Shown here: positions 44,317 to 56,611 of the stretch, piece after piece | Layout of the letters: every line of letters starts with the position of its first letter | Position numbering within the stretch: position 1 is the stretch's first letter | DNA from: Ligustrum vulgare | Taxonomy: Eukaryota > Streptophyta > Magnoliopsida > Lamiales > Oleaceae | Direction of reading: 5' to 3' | DNA: 64,000 nt | Assembly: GCA_963555705.1 (NCBI GenBank) | Contig: OY743189.1 | Coordinates: forward strand, 9,441,501 to 9,505,500 | Made by a program: the position numbers and the translations under genes | The notes under the pieces: generated by a model | Databases searched by the model: none | Told to the model about the DNA's origin: nothing | The model's input: the letters and a program-made list of their open reading frames with translations, nothing else

Positions 44317-46738
44317 TGTAACAACCCATTTATTAATTTTCAAAGTCAAACTTTTACTAGTCAAAGTCAAGTGTGGAATAGTCAATTCAAAGTAAAATAA
44401 GGAATTAAGTTGAACAAATGAATTTTCATAGGGTTTATTTTGTAATTACTAATACTTGAGAACTAGAGATAACATAAGAAAGGAATCTAAGGGTTTAATT
44501 CTTATTTTTGGCAATTTAAAGACTAAATCTTTCATTATGTAATTGTATGAGGACTTGTTTGTAAATACATTTATCTATACATCACTTAAATGGACCAAAG
44601 ACCCATTTTTCTCTTGTCTTTCGGTGGAGCAACAGAACCAACAGTGAATTCGAGAAAATTCGACAAGAAAAGGGAAAGAAAGAAAAAAAAAAAAAAGGAA
44701 AAAGGAGAAAGTGAAGGGGTTGGCTCGATTTTGCTGTTCAATTCAATCTCGAGGTAAGCAAGCAAGTTATTAAGGAATAATTTAAGCTATATTGTTTAGG
44801 GTTGGAGTTGAGATAAATGAGAAATGGAAGTGAAGTGGGCTTATAAATTATAGCTTCAATCTTTAATTCTATTATGTTTATATGATGTCAAATATTTAAT
44901 TTAAGGATTAAGGTTCAATTTCTCCATTTCTAAGTTATTTTCGAGTTATTGCATGCAAAGGTGTTATTTTGACATTTTGAACCGTGAACTGCTATTTGTT
45001 TTAGTGGGTTTATAGGCAGATTCACATATTTGATGACAGATTTCAAGATATCAAAATTATAGTGCCTAGTTTTGAATTGAAATCATTAAGTGTCAAGTAT
45101 TGGGGATTAAGTATTAGAATATTCCAAGAAGGGGATTTCTTTGTTACAAGTGATTTTAATTCAGATTATGAATTTGAAATTAAATATGTCTAGTTGTTAT
45201 TAGTTGACTCTTATTTCTAATGATAGGAATAATGCATGAGGTACTCTAGAGACATTATAATTAGTTTTTGAAGGTGAAGAGATGACAAGATTGAAGTCGT
45301 ATACAGACGAATCTACAACTTGATGAGTGGATAACTTTATTTTTTTAAAATAAGCACTTGTTTAATTTATCTTAATTCTAAAACATTTATGGAATTTTTA
45401 TTTATTATAGTGCTTATATTGAATGATATAAATTGCAAAACTTTGTTATTTTTAACTATTCAGTTTACAGTAAGATTTTAAGAATAAAGTGAGGTTTATT
45501 ATAAGTGGTTCTTTTAAAGCTTGAATTACTTCAGTTAAAGGATTTCATTGACATTCTATCAGCATTAGATATTCCAGTATATTTAAATTATTTTAAAAAC
45601 CACCAGAAAGTACCCAAGTGATTTTACCCGCTCTGCACTGATGTGAATTAGTTTCCACGGTGTATGACCAGATACAGTGATTTTACCCGCTCTGCACTGA
45701 TGTGAATTCGTTTTCACAGTGTATGACCAGATTCGGTGATTTTACCCGCTCTGCACTATCGTGAATCTGTTTCCACAGTGTATGACCAAATATGTTATTT
45801 TACCCGCTCTGCACTATTTTGAATGCGTTTCCATAGTGTATGACCAGTTTATAGCCTTCGGGCAGCTCTGTGCGCGTATGACCAGAATTATAGAATTTCA
45901 GAATCTCAGAATTTCAGGATTTTCAGATTGTGGGTACCTTTGGTGCGATTTTCAGTATTTTTCAGTTTACCAGAATTTAAGATTTTAGAATTGATTTTTC
46001 AGTTTACAGAATAAAGGATTTAGCTTATAGTATTGTAAAATGATATTTTATTCAAAATTTCACGGATATAAGATTTTTTTTATATTCATATGCTTTACAG
46101 TTGCTTATTTAGAATAAAGAGAAAAGAATTTTTGTGATTCCGATCGTTTCAGTTTGGAAGAAATTATCAGATCTTTGAACTTCTTAAAGTAATAAAATCT
46201 TTTCAGTAAATATTTATAAATGAGAAAATATGCTTAATTATGAACTGTCCACTCACTGAGTTACAAACTCATATATTTTTTTCATATATTTTAATAGAAT
46301 GCAGGTGAATGTGAGTTAAGAAGCATTTGGAGCCAGTTTATCTGCCAAGTGGAGCCAAAGATATAATAAGATTGTATGATTTATTTGATTAAGTATCTAA
46401 GCTTATGGGCTCGCTGTAATTGCACAGCTTTATATTCATTTGGTATGTATTGGAAATTATATTAAATGATCGAGTTGGTTATACTTAGTTGATTAGTATG
46501 TGTTTTAGAGGAAGAGGTGCTTCCTAATATTTATGAGATATATGTATGTTGAGAAATTTTGTTGCTATTCAGGTGATTTTAGTCTAATTTTTAGAGAAGA
46601 TCATGTCAAATTTTCAGTAAATTCTTTACGGTCAAAGAAAAGTCAAAATTGCCTTGGTAGTGAGTTCAACATCTAGCTGGCACTTGCTACCAGCACACGT
46701 CACGTTTCCGGAATAATAGGGTGATTTGGGACAGGTCG
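44317..46738. mobile_element. Probable solo LTR, about 2.4 kb
   Basis: Starts TGTAACAACCC and ends in GGTCGTGA(C), the end signature of many gypsy LTRs (TGTAAC...GTCGTTACA type). The 10 bp TGACTGCACA occur on both sides (44307-44316 and 46739-46748). If the element ends in ...GTGACT with a mutated terminal base, the target copy would be GCACA and the extra matching bases chance; otherwise the duplication is 9-10 bp and another element class is possible. Inside are a poly-A-rich stretch (44680-44700) and a 59-bp tandem repeat (45616-45852). No coding sequence. Confidence 0.55.
45616..45852. repeat. 59-bp tandem repeat, four units
   Basis: Each unit contains TTTTACCCGCTCTGCACT, then GTGAAT, then TTCCACAGTGTATGACCA, with a few differences between units. 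A fifth degenerate partial unit (CAGCTCTGTGCGCGTATGACC) follows. Confidence 0.9.
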
Positions 46739-46748
46739 TGACTGCACA

Positions 46749-49430
46749 TTCAATAATTTGGTTGGTCTTATAGATGAGGAGATGGGAATAGAATGGAGGA
46801 GTTGCAATTTGAGAGTTACAATACAAGGTTGAAGAAAAGGGTCCACCTATGAAGTTATGCAATAATAGGTCAGATTCGTTCTGTATGGACTTGAGAAAGT
46901 CGAAAGTGGAAGAGTGAAAATACCCTCATTTGCGTTGAGGAACAGAAGATGGATTTTTTGGATGAAAATCATCATTTTGATGATGACGAAGAGTTTGTGG
47001 GCAGCCCGGAAGTTCTTAGAGTTGAGATATTGGAGCAGGATGTGGTTCTTGTTTAAAGCTAAGTTTTTTGAAAATTTCCAAACATTTCAATTAATGAATG
47101 GAGACTTTGAGATTGTCTATTTTTATTCATGACTCATGTGTTCGACCATGGCGTTATTTCAGATTCTCTCTCATTTTTTGTCCCTCTAGAATGATTAATA
47201 ATACATTAGTTTACATTATCTGCTTGTTTCATTTGAGAATGACATTATTCAATTACATTTTGGTTGTGAAATTTGATATTTCTTTATATGTTAGAATTTC
47301 TATTTGTTACTTGAGTTCTAACTTATTTGATATGGTTTATATATTAAACAATTTATGAGATATTTGGGGAATAATAATATTTTGATTTAGTAGCACACTT
47401 TGGATCTTCACTTGATTCAGATTCATGGTGTAGGGGTGAGGAAATTATTCCCGTACAGAAATTTATCTTCATTAATATGATTGTTCGTAAGTCAGATGTA
47501 ATCATCCGGTGATTAAAACACAAATAAGATTTGTTTGATTTCTGTAATGCATCACAGTTGATTCCAATATCAGCTTGATGTTGTACGTAAAAACGCATCA
47601 GGTTTAGATTTGAACTCCGCTACTTGTTTGCATCGTATGTAGCTGCATTTGCGGACCAGCTTGGTGTTTATAATCTATTTGATGGGCATTTTTTATTACC
47701 GGACTTGAGATAAGATTTCTTTAAAATTGTTGTTTGTATTATGCCTTTTGGCCATTTATTGAAGATGCTACTACATGCACGCGGTCTTCAAATTTGGTTT
47801 AAAATGTGTCGAACTAAATTTTTCACCATTTAAGAAATATCAACGATAAAATTAACTTTGATTTTCGCAACATGGAAAGAAATTAGAATCATCACAGTGA
47901 ATGATAACATCATGAATTTCAGTTAGCCTGAGTCCAACAGAAGAATAAGGATGGAATTGGTTTGAATTAATTAGACAAAATTTTGATATATAAAGAAACA
48001 GCAAATGTCAAAATTAAAATGTTATTACATACTGTAATTGTTAAGTGAAACAAGAAGGTAATTTATTACTAACCTTGCCACTATTTTCAAATATGTACTA
48101 GAATATGAAACAACGTCGTGGCTCCAAGCACACGAGTTAAATTTCTCCTTTGACTTATTAAAATGTTTGGACTGCTGATCGCATATATCAGCAAGTAATT
48201 CAGACGAGACTAGAAAACACGTGTACTAGTTCAAAACAAATTATTTCAAACATAGCGTATAAAAATTAGATGGATTAGGATGCTCGTGAAATATCATAAA
48301 TCCGCTCTATGTAAAAATAACTTTATCACATGAGTAAAGTGTCATTTGGTTTCAATCGTCCAATGTTGAAGGCGGATTAATTAATGTTTCAAAAACTCGG
48401 ATGAACTAGGCTAATTAACGTCAGAAATAATTTTTGTATTGGAATAGGTCTCTTGATTATTTTTTCTTGGCCTTAGATGATTTCTTTGCAGATCTTCCTA
48501 TGATCCTTGATGCTACGAGTGTTTGATATATTTCCATAATAAGCTTAGTTTGCTTCCACTTTAGATGACTGCCATTTCTATACGAATCAAAACACCAAAT
48601 GGGTCGTAAACATGAATAACTCATCTAGGTACACGAAACATGAAACAACTTCAAGAAATATCAGAATTCTGAGTTCAAGTATGGGAACATGCGAAATGTA
48701 GATGAATTCCAAACTATGGATGTTTAAACAAACAGGAATCTGCATACCAACCATGCAATACAATATACAATTAAAAAAAAAAAAATCGATTGAAGAATTT
48801 ATCTTAAACTTATTTTGGGATGAGTGAACATGAAAAATGCAGAATATATGAAAAATAGCTTCAGTAAAATTGAATTGTAACATGTGAAAATTGGATATTC
48901 CCAATTGAATTGTATGGGTACATAGGGAAGGCAGTGGAGATGATCATAACCAATTTGGAAATTCTTCAGTCATTGAACTTGAATACGTGGCAAGATTTAA
49001 GGGATTTTTCAATTAATTTTTCAAGAAAATCAATTAAGACAGCACTTGACAAAGATAATTTAGCAATAAAATAATCAAAGTTCGAAAAATATATTAAATT
49101 GTATATATCTAAATTCGTTCAGATGGAGGATGTACTTTTCAGAAAGTAACGAAGATTAACTTTTATTAAGAAAGTTAATTTTTTTTTTTTTTTTTTTCTA
49201 AAATTGTTCATGTAATCAAAGGTGATATTTTTACAATTTTTTTAATTTGAGCGTGACATTTTTAATATTTAGGAATTATATATGGGAAAATTAAAGTAAA
49301 CCCTTATTCTTTCCTTACTTCATTTAAGTAGGCACTTTTAAAATCTAACTAAAATAAAATTCAAATATAAAATGGAGACATTTTAATTTGTAATAATTAG
49401 GTGTTTAAAAAAAATGGCCATTATTGAAGT
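46749..49430. other. Unassigned interval, no recognised gene
   Basis: AT-rich with broken frames. The frames 47353-47598 and 48587-48904 on the minus strand have no family resemblance. The longest homopolymers are an A run (48774-48784) and a T run (49181-49198). Confidence 0.4.
46949..47056 (+). CDS. Small acidic ORF, 35 aa, unrecognised
   Basis: ATG at 46949, TAA at 47054. The composition is protein-like: FLDENHHFDDDEEFVGSPEV, then a hydrophobic VEILEQDVVLV end. The same frame is open for at least eight codons upstream. No transcription or family evidence. It may be an exon remnant or a chance frame. Confidence 0.15.
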   Translation: MDFLDENHHFDDDEEFVGSPEVLRVEILEQDVVLV

Positions 49431-49442
49431 CACGCACATCTA

Positions 49443-49513
49443 TCTCTCTCTCTCTCTCTAACACACACACACACACACACTAACTGGTGGTGGTGGTGGT
49501 GGTGGTGGTGGTG
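49443..49513. repeat. Compound microsatellite (CT)n (AC)n (TGG)n
   Basis: About 17 bp of CT, 20 bp of AC, then CTAACT and about 27 bp of GGT triplets. The minus-strand frame here (poly-His) is a by-product. Confidence 0.9.
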
Positions 49514-49626
49514 AGACAGATGATGAAGTGATGGGGCGGTTGGGTCATTGGGAAGTGAGAGCAAAAGGTGGTAGAAGAAGAGGAGCTCCGCTTGGTGTTC
49601 TTTCGGGAGCAACCATCGATAAGGAT

Positions 49627-50210
49627 TTTTGTTGCTGGAGGTTGCGGTGGTGCTGTGGTGATTAGTTCGAGTTTGTTGCGCATCGGAGTTGGTGTTGGTT
49701 GTGGTGGAGTACAATAATGTGGGGTTAGGTGAATGAGATGAAGTGATTAGTCACAAATAATCACAGTTCACAGATATTAAATCACAATTAATGCATTACG
49801 AGTCACATACAGTCACAGTTTTCATAGACAAGATCACAAATAGTCACGTCTCATATAGACCCGATCATACTTATAATGAAATTGGTCACAAATAGTCATA
49901 ATCCATATAGACATGGGCACAGTTAATGCATTACAAGTCACATCATAGTTTAATTGTGATTATTGTTGGAGGTTGCGGTTGTGCTGTGATGATTAGTTGG
50001 AGATGGTTGTGCGTCGACGCTGATGCTAGTATTTTAGGTAGTGCTGGTTGTAGTGGAGTACGGTATGGTGGGGTGAAGTGGAGAAGATGAAGTAATTAGT
50101 CACAAATAGTCACAGTTCACACAGATTCGATCACAATCAATGCATTACATTTCACAAACAGTTATAGTTTTTATATTCATAGTTACAATCAGTCACAGCT
50201 ACCGACACCA
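49627..50210. repeat. Two imperfect 340-bp tandem units with TCACAAAT / GTCACAG motifs
   Basis: The unit at 49627-49964 (TTGCTGGAGGTTGCGG ... AGTCACAGTTTTCATAG) recurs at 49966-50200 (TTGTTGGAGGTTGCGG ... CAGTTATAGTTTTTATA) in shortened form. Each has a GT-rich non-repetitive half and a half full of TCACAAATAGTCACAG, that is, GTGAC words on the minus strand. The pattern resembles subterminal repeats of class II transposons. Confidence 0.65.
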
Positions 50211-50786
50211 CCAACCTCCTCGATGGTGAGTAAGTATAGCTATTGTACCTATCGTCAGAGGCCGAGTATCAGAGACGAAAAGTCGGAGTTGCTCAGACGG
50301 GGTTTTGATTTTGTTAGCTGTAGTGGATTAGACGTGTGGGTACATGTAATTGATTTTTGCTGGCTAGGGGGTGGATGGTGTTGCGGGCTGAATTTTAATA
50401 TATTAGTTTATTATATAATTTTATTAATTTTATTATTTAACACTTGAATTTTAAAATTATTTTTAAGTCACTTAGTTATAAAAAGTGATTATTGTAGTGT
50501 AGTAGTTATATATACTTTTCTCATTATATATGGGGCATCACCCAAGTAAAGGTTTCGATTATGAGTATCGATGAGTATCGATTAAAAGAGAGAGAGAGAG
50601 AGTAAATAAATAAAACTTAAAATTAATTATCAAATTTTTAAGAGGAAATTACACGAGGACTTGTTTTTCAACTTTCAAATTCAGAAATTATATTTCAAGC
50701 TAATTTATTCAAAATCAGGTTGATGTACATTTTTAATATTAAAACTTATATTATCAAATTAAATTAAACCTATAACACGCCTACAC
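50211..50786. other. Unassigned interval before copia element 3
   Basis: No recognised gene (frame 50223-50447 has no family resemblance). The last 150 bp (50633-50786) resemble 58920-59090: both start TTTTTAAGAGGAAATTACA and continue in a similar AT-rich order. Confidence 0.45.
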
Positions 50787-51228
50787 TGTAAGGATTTTAA
50801 TCAATCGTGTGGGCTTATATGTGAATTATTGTGTATTGAATAAAATGCTATCAAATTTGGTTAAGCCCAATTAAAGTGATCTAATAAGGATTTTATATAT
50901 ATCGAGCTTTAATGCATCTAATTAATGTATGGGCTTTTATGTGTAGATAATAGGTCATTACCTAATTCATGATGGGCCGAATTAGGTTAACTGACAATTC
51001 AGTATATAAAGTCGGTTATGGTCCCTGAATCGTACGTACAGTTCATTTTTTTTGACATCTCATCAGAAAGAAAATAAGGACTACGTATTAATTTAGAAGA
51101 TCCAACCAACCGAATCGTGAATCATATATGATTAAGGTACGCTTCCGCTTCAGTTATTTAATCTTGATAATTCAGCATGATGATTTTGGATCGTAGATAA
51201 ATAATTATATGTGATAAAATTTCTAACA
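50787..51228 (+). repeat. Copia element 3, 5' LTR (442 bp)
   Basis: Contains an AGTATATAAAGTCGG TATA-like word (about 51001-51015). Pairs with 56612-57063. Confidence 0.95.
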
Positions 51229-51230
51229 AG

Positions 51231-51242
51231 TGGTATCAGAGC
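51231..51242 (+). other. Copia element 3 primer binding site
   Basis: TGGTATCAGAGC, two bases after the LTR. Confidence 0.95.
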
Positions 51243-51899
51243 CAATCATCGTGTTGGGTTATCAGATCTATGTTCGTATGAATATGATATATATAATTGT
51301 TGCTCACTGCCATGAGAACTAAAATGGATTCAAATTTGGTATATATAAAATCAATATGTATTTGCCTTCAAAATCAGGTTCGAATTTTTTTTTTTTTTTT
51401 TCACTGAAATTTGGAATTGTAGGTTTGGTTCTTGCATATATATGAATTCAAATTTTGGATTAAAATCTGGAAATTGCATTTGAAATCGGTTGAAAGATGG
51501 ATGTTTTCGGATTTGGGTATGGATTTGTGTTGAGATTGGGTTTTGTTCGGTTATGGTTGATTCGGATGATTGAGGTTTGGGCGACTGAACCACCGCCACC
51601 GGCATTGCGCAAGCGGACTACCGCTGCTAAGCGGTGTTGTGTGCGGTGTGAAGGAAAGCGGCGTCATTGCAGGGTCGGGGTTGGCGCTGCGCGCGGCACT
51701 GCAGCAACGAATCGCGCTGCATCGTGGGAGTTCGTCAGTAGCAGTGGCGCATTCTGCTGGATTTGGGGCTGGGACGACGGCGATTAGGGTTAATCCGAAA
51801 CCCTAACTGCTGAGAAATGAGTTTGGGGACGGGGGCTTTTTCCGGAAATTAGAAGTTTGTAAGGGCTCTTTTGCAATTTTGGGAAATTATGTAAAATTT

Positions 51900-52560
51900 C
51901 ACCTCCGGTCCTCTCTGTTTTGTTTGGGATTAAAGATTAACCCTAAAGTTATGAAATTATTTAAGTTAGCCTTTCAAGTTCTGGAATTTATAACTTCAGC
52001 CCCTAAGGTTATAAATTATTTCAATTGGGACTTTTAAAGTTCTAGATTTTATAATTCAACCCATGAAGTTTGAAAATTTTCTAATTCAGCCCCTAATGTT
52101 TGAGAATTTTCAAAACTGGTCCCTAAAGCTTGAAAATTCTCTAATTTGATCCCTTAAAGTTTGAAAATTTTCATTTTCAGTTCCTAAATTTGAAAATCTT
52201 CTAATACAGTACCTAAAGTTTTGAAATTCTTTAATTTGGTCCTTGAAGTTTGAAAATTTTCTAATTCAATCACTAAAGTTTGGAAATTTTCAAAATTGGT
52301 CCTTAAAGTTTGATTTTTTTTTAAAATTAAGTCCCTAAAGTTTGGGAATTTTCTAAATTGGCTCCTAATGTTTGAAAATCTTCAAAAATCAGCCTTTAAA
52401 GATTGAAAATTTTCTATTTTGGCCCTCTCAATTTTGATATTATTTCAAATTGGGACATAAAGCTTAAAATTTCACATAATTGGCCACCGAAAGTTTAAGA
52501 ATATTGCAATTGACTCTCTCAACTTAAGGATTGCTTTATTCTAAAGTTTTGAGTTCTATA
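51900..52560. repeat. Degenerate 38-bp tandem repeat
   Basis: At least a dozen units alternating a CCTAAAGTTTGAAAATTTT word with CTAATTCAG or CAAAATTGG words. Unit identity is variable. Confidence 0.8.
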
Positions 52561-52728
52561 ATTCAAATCCTAAAGTCAAAATATATGCAAATCAGTGATT
52601 TCAGTTTCAAATCTTGGTATATCGGAATCTTTTGAGAGATATAATATTCGAAAGTAAGTTAGTTGAAACAACATGTTGCCAAAGCAACCTCTCTTGTGGA
52701 TATTAATTAACTTTGAATATTAGAAGGT

Positions 52729-53131
52729 ATTTGTGTGTGTTATTCATTGCGGATATTGATCGGCCCAAAGGAAGGTCAATATTTGGCTCGAATTTCACAT
52801 GCACCTGTGGGGATAAACACGTGGCAATTATTTGGTTTAACGTGTGACCAGTAAATCAGTCCAAAGAAAGGTTTATTGGTTAACATGTCTTATTGCAAGT
52901 GTTTGATCACTACACTAAGGGAAAATTAGGTGTTTGTGTGTTATTTCATGCGGATATTGATCGGCCCAAAGGAAGGTCAATATTTGGCCCAAATTTCACA
53001 TGAACTTGTGGTGATAAATATGTGATGGTTATTTGGTTTTACGTGTGATCAATAAATCGGTCCAAAGTAAGGTTTGTTGGTTGACATATCTTATTGTCAT
53101 TGTTTGATTATTACACCAAGAGTACCACTTA
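52729..53131. repeat. 202-bp tandem duplication
   Basis: Both units contain GCGGATATTGATCGGCCCAA, AATTTCACATG and a GGTTTATTGGTT-type end, spaced 202 bp apart, with scattered substitutions. Confidence 0.88.
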
Positions 53132-53390
53132 CAAGTCGATATTTTTGTCCAAAGACTAAATATTGATGTTGTGCTAGGTATCTTGTGATGGGCCCTACCA
53201 TTGTTTGAAAATATGATTTGCATAATAAGGTACCTATGTGAGCTATTTCGTTTAAGTGTTCTCTATTCAGTTTCAAATTCTGCTAGTAGTATATCTACAA
53301 GCTCAAATTTAATTCCTGTATTTATGGAACAAACTTCAAGGATCAAAACAAGAACATTAACTTTTCGTTAGCTTCATGGATCTAGACCGT

Positions 53391-54110
53391 GTACTAAGGA
53401 TTGAGCAACCTGCTCCTCTTACGGATGAAAGTTCATCTAATCAAATGAGGAACTTTGAGAAGTGAGATTGCTTAAATTATGTGAGTCTCATGATCATTAA
53501 GTGCGGCATTCCTGATGCCTTTAGTGGCATAGTATCTGAGGAGGTAAATGATGCCAATAAGTTCCTTGCCAAAATTAGGAAACGTTTTGAGAAAAACGAT
53601 AAGCCTGAAACAAGCACACTTGTGCAAAGCTTGATTTCAATAAAGTATAAAGGCAATGGGAAAATAAGGAAGTACATCATGTAGATGTCTCACACTGCTT
53701 CAAAACTTAAGGAACTAAAACTCGACTTGTCTAATGACTTGCTCGTGCATTTGGTATTGATATCGCTTCCTGCACAATATAGTTAATTTAAGGTTAGTTA
53801 TAACTGTCAAATTAGAAATGGACTCTTAATGAGCTCATTCTATTTTGTGTGCAAGAGAAAGAAAAGTTGAAGCAGGACAGAATTGAGAGTGTTGACATTG
53901 CAAATACCTCTAAAGATAAGGGAAAGTAAACAAATAAAGAACATAAAGTTGTTAAGGGTTCAGAACAAAAAGAAACCACATAAAGACATAAAGGTTGTTT
54001 CTTTTGTCAGAAATCTGGACATTTAAAGAAAGATAGTACATAGTACCAACTAAAACTGCTGTTAAAATACCTTAAGAGCTTTTGACAGGCAGAAAACCTA
54101 GTCTAAAGTA
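53391..54110 (+). pseudogene. gag: gag of copia element 3
   Basis: The frame 53481-53684 (67 codons) holds NDANKFLAKIRKRFEKNDK and SLISIKYKGNGKIRKYIM, from the UBN2-type gag core. After a stop the reading continues as SHTASKLKELKLDLSNDLLVH. The zinc knuckle CFFCQKSGHLKKDST (53998-54042) lacks its final Cys, which is replaced by Ser. Frameshifted near 53785 and 53880. Confidence 0.75.
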
Positions 54111-54640
54111 TTTTCACATTTGGGGATGTCCAGCTAAGGCTAGGCTTTATAGGCCACATAAAGAAATTGGACTCTAAAACAGTCAGCAGCTACTTTATTG
54201 GTTATTCTGAGCATTTAAGGGGCTATTAATTTTGTGATCTCACACTTAAGTCAATTTTTTAAAACGGGAACTACAACATTTTTGAGGGTGTTGAGTTTGG
54301 GGGAGAAATAAGGTTAGAGATATTGTCTTTAAGGAAGAAGTTGATGAAGGATCGGTTTCGATTCCTATTGTTGCTTTTGACAATGTGCAAATTTTTATGC
54401 ATGTCATTGATCAACAAGCATATCCAGAACATCAATTCGACAATATTGAAGAACCTCCCATCCATAATAAGGTAAATTTCAGAAATACAAACTCAACAAC
54501 CTCAATAACTAAAGCCTTAAGGAGATCCACGAGAGAAAGGGAAAAAAATGCTATTCCGAATAATTTAAATAGTATTTTTCCAAGAACATAAGGAAATAAT
54601 GGAATGATGGAAGATTGTCCAATCAATTTTCATCATGCCA
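54111..54640 (+). pseudogene. Integrase C-terminal remnant of copia element 3
   Basis: Wording from 54110 on (FTFGDVQLRLGFIGH in one frame; the IWGCPAKARLYRPHKE sense in another) and SYFIGYSEHLRGY match the end of copia integrase. A frame 54385-54591 continues with a linker (STREREKNAIPNN). The zinc-binding and catalytic parts of integrase are missing, as is protease. Confidence 0.65.
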
Positions 54641-56600
54641 TGTAGGGTTCTAACTCTCAAAAGTGGATTGATGCCATAAATAAAGAGTGTAAGCATATGC
54701 AAGACAATAAAGTTTGGGATTTTGTCCCATTACCAGAAGGTGCGAAGCCCATTGGTCTTAAATGGATTTTTAAACCAAGAGGGATTCGAAAGGTAATGTG
54801 CAAAGATATAAAGTTCGTCTTGTATCTAAGGGCTTTACACAGAATGATGGCATTGATTATAAAGAGACTTTCTCTTCGGTTTCAGTGAAAGACTCTTTCA
54901 GAAAAGTCAGGTTGTTACACATTTTGAACTCGAGTTACATTAAATGGATGCTAAGGTGGAGTTTCTCAATGGCGACATTGATGGGATGATCTATATGGTG
55001 CAATCATGAAAACTTTGTGTCAGTAGACTCAAAGAACATGGTTTGCAAATTAAAGAAATTCATTTGTGGGCTCAAGCCAGCTTCCCGTTAAGGGTAATAC
55101 AAATTTCATCAAGTAATTATCTCATTTGGTTTTGAGATTAATGTTGTTGATGGTTGTGTGTATTACAATTTCAGTGGGAGTAATATATTTTCCTGATTTT
55201 GTATGTTGATAACATATTGCTTGCCACTAATGATATAGGCATGTCACATAAAATTATGAGATTTTTTGTCAAGGAATTTTGAGATTAAAAATCTTGGTGA
55301 CGTCTCTTTTGTATTAGGGATTCAGATACACCGGGATTTTTCTCGAGGTATTCTTGGATTGTCACAAAAGGGCTATATTGATAAAATACTTAAGAGGTTT
55401 GGCATGCAAGACAGTAAATCAGGGGAAATCCCTATCGCTAAGGGAGACAATTCAGTCTCAACTAATGCCCGAAAAGTTATCTTAAAGTTAAAGAAATGCA
55501 GATGATCCCATATAGTTAAGCTATTGGGAGTCTGATGTATGCTCAAATTTGTATGCATTCGGATATTGCATACGTTATTGGGATACTAAGGAGATATTTA
55601 AGTAACCCTGTGATGGATCATTTGGAAAGCAGCCGAACATGGGTTATAAGGTATTTAAAGAGAACAAAAGATTACATGCTCACATACAGAAAATCGGATC
55701 AGTTGGAGATCATATGGTATTATGATTCCGATTTTTGCTAGATGCCAAAACAGTAGAAGATCCATATCAGGCTACATCTATCTGCTAGTTGGAGGAGCTA
55801 TTTCCGGAAGGAGTGCTTAACAAACACTTTAGCTTCTTTCACTTGGCAGCACGGATTGTAGCAATTTTGGGGGCATCTAATTATGGAATATAGCTGCGAA
55901 ATCTTGTCACTGGGCTGCATATTCTGTACGGTATAGAAAGACCACTAAAGTTATATTGTGACAATAACTCAGCAGATTTATATTCCAGTAACAACAGGAG
56001 CTCAACTAAGTCAAAATACATTGAGATAAGTTCCTGGTTGTGAAGGATACAGTTCAGAGTGGACACGTGTCAATAAGAGCACATTGGGACAAACTCCATA
56101 ATTGCGGATCCGCTTACTAAAGTATTACAACCCAAGGTCTTTCATGAGCACAATACTCATGTGGGTGTTGTATTTCTTAAGGATATTTGGTTTCAGTGGG
56201 AGTTTTTATTTTGGGTGCATTAGACACATTTACTGTCCTTTTGGATAGAGTTTAAAGTTAAACTTATTTACAGCTGTAAGGTTTGAGGTTTATTATCTCT
56301 GAACTCGTTTGAGGATGATCTCACTAAAGTTGGGCCAGTTGGAAATAGACATGTTGAAGATCACATTACATGTAATTTCCATGCTACACATCCATACTTG
56401 ATCCATGTCATTCAGTTATGTCGATATACATGACCATTGATAGGTTTAGTTACGATTAATGTAGCGAAAGCCGCTTTGATCCTATGTTGATATAATTGAT
56501 GGACCGGATTGTTTGGGGATGCATTCAGTAATGATAGCAAAATTCTGAGTGATCATAAGGTTATGATTGATACACAATTGTAAGGTTGGACATATAGCCC
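54641..56600 (+). pseudogene. Reverse transcriptase and RNase H of copia element 3
   Basis: The pieces run 54697-54888 (MQDNKVWDFVPLPEGAKPIG, LKWIFKPRG), 54798-54989 (KVRLVSKGFTQNDGIDYKET), 55266-55505 (FEIKNLGDVSFVLGIQIHRD, LSQKGYIDKILKRFGM) and 55535-55741 (SDIAYVIGILRRYLSNP, WVIRYLKRTKDYMLTY), with RNase H tail words to about 56200. The catalytic block reads YVDNI near 55204-55218, so the second Asp is Asn. The remainder, to the polypurine tract at 56601-56611, is non-coding. Confidence 0.8.
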
Positions 56601-56611
56601 AAGTGGGAGAT

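Larger units (their letters stand above)
51243..53390 (+). other. Long repetitive leader of copia element 3
   Basis: About 2.1 kb between primer site and gag. Part one (51570-51790) is unusually GC-rich for this window (GCGCGCGG-type words). Part two (51900-52560) is built of about 38-bp degenerate units of the form CCCTAAAGTTTGAAAATTTT plus CTAATTCAG. Part three is two 202-bp tandem units (52729-53131). None of it reads as a protein. Leaders of this length are atypical for copia elements, so this may be captured sequence. Confidence 0.7.

Noticed and set aside
49478..49484. CACTA word as the end of a CACTA transposon
   Set aside because: It is made by the end of the (AC)n run next to TAACT; no inverted partner and no 3-bp duplication found.
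49430..49714. Poly-His/Thr minus-strand frame
   Set aside because: Arises from the compound CT/AC/GGT microsatellite.
51497..51806. GC-rich frames as a CpG-island gene
   Set aside because: Lies inside the leader of copia element 3, between its primer site and gag; two overlapping frames and no recognised protein.
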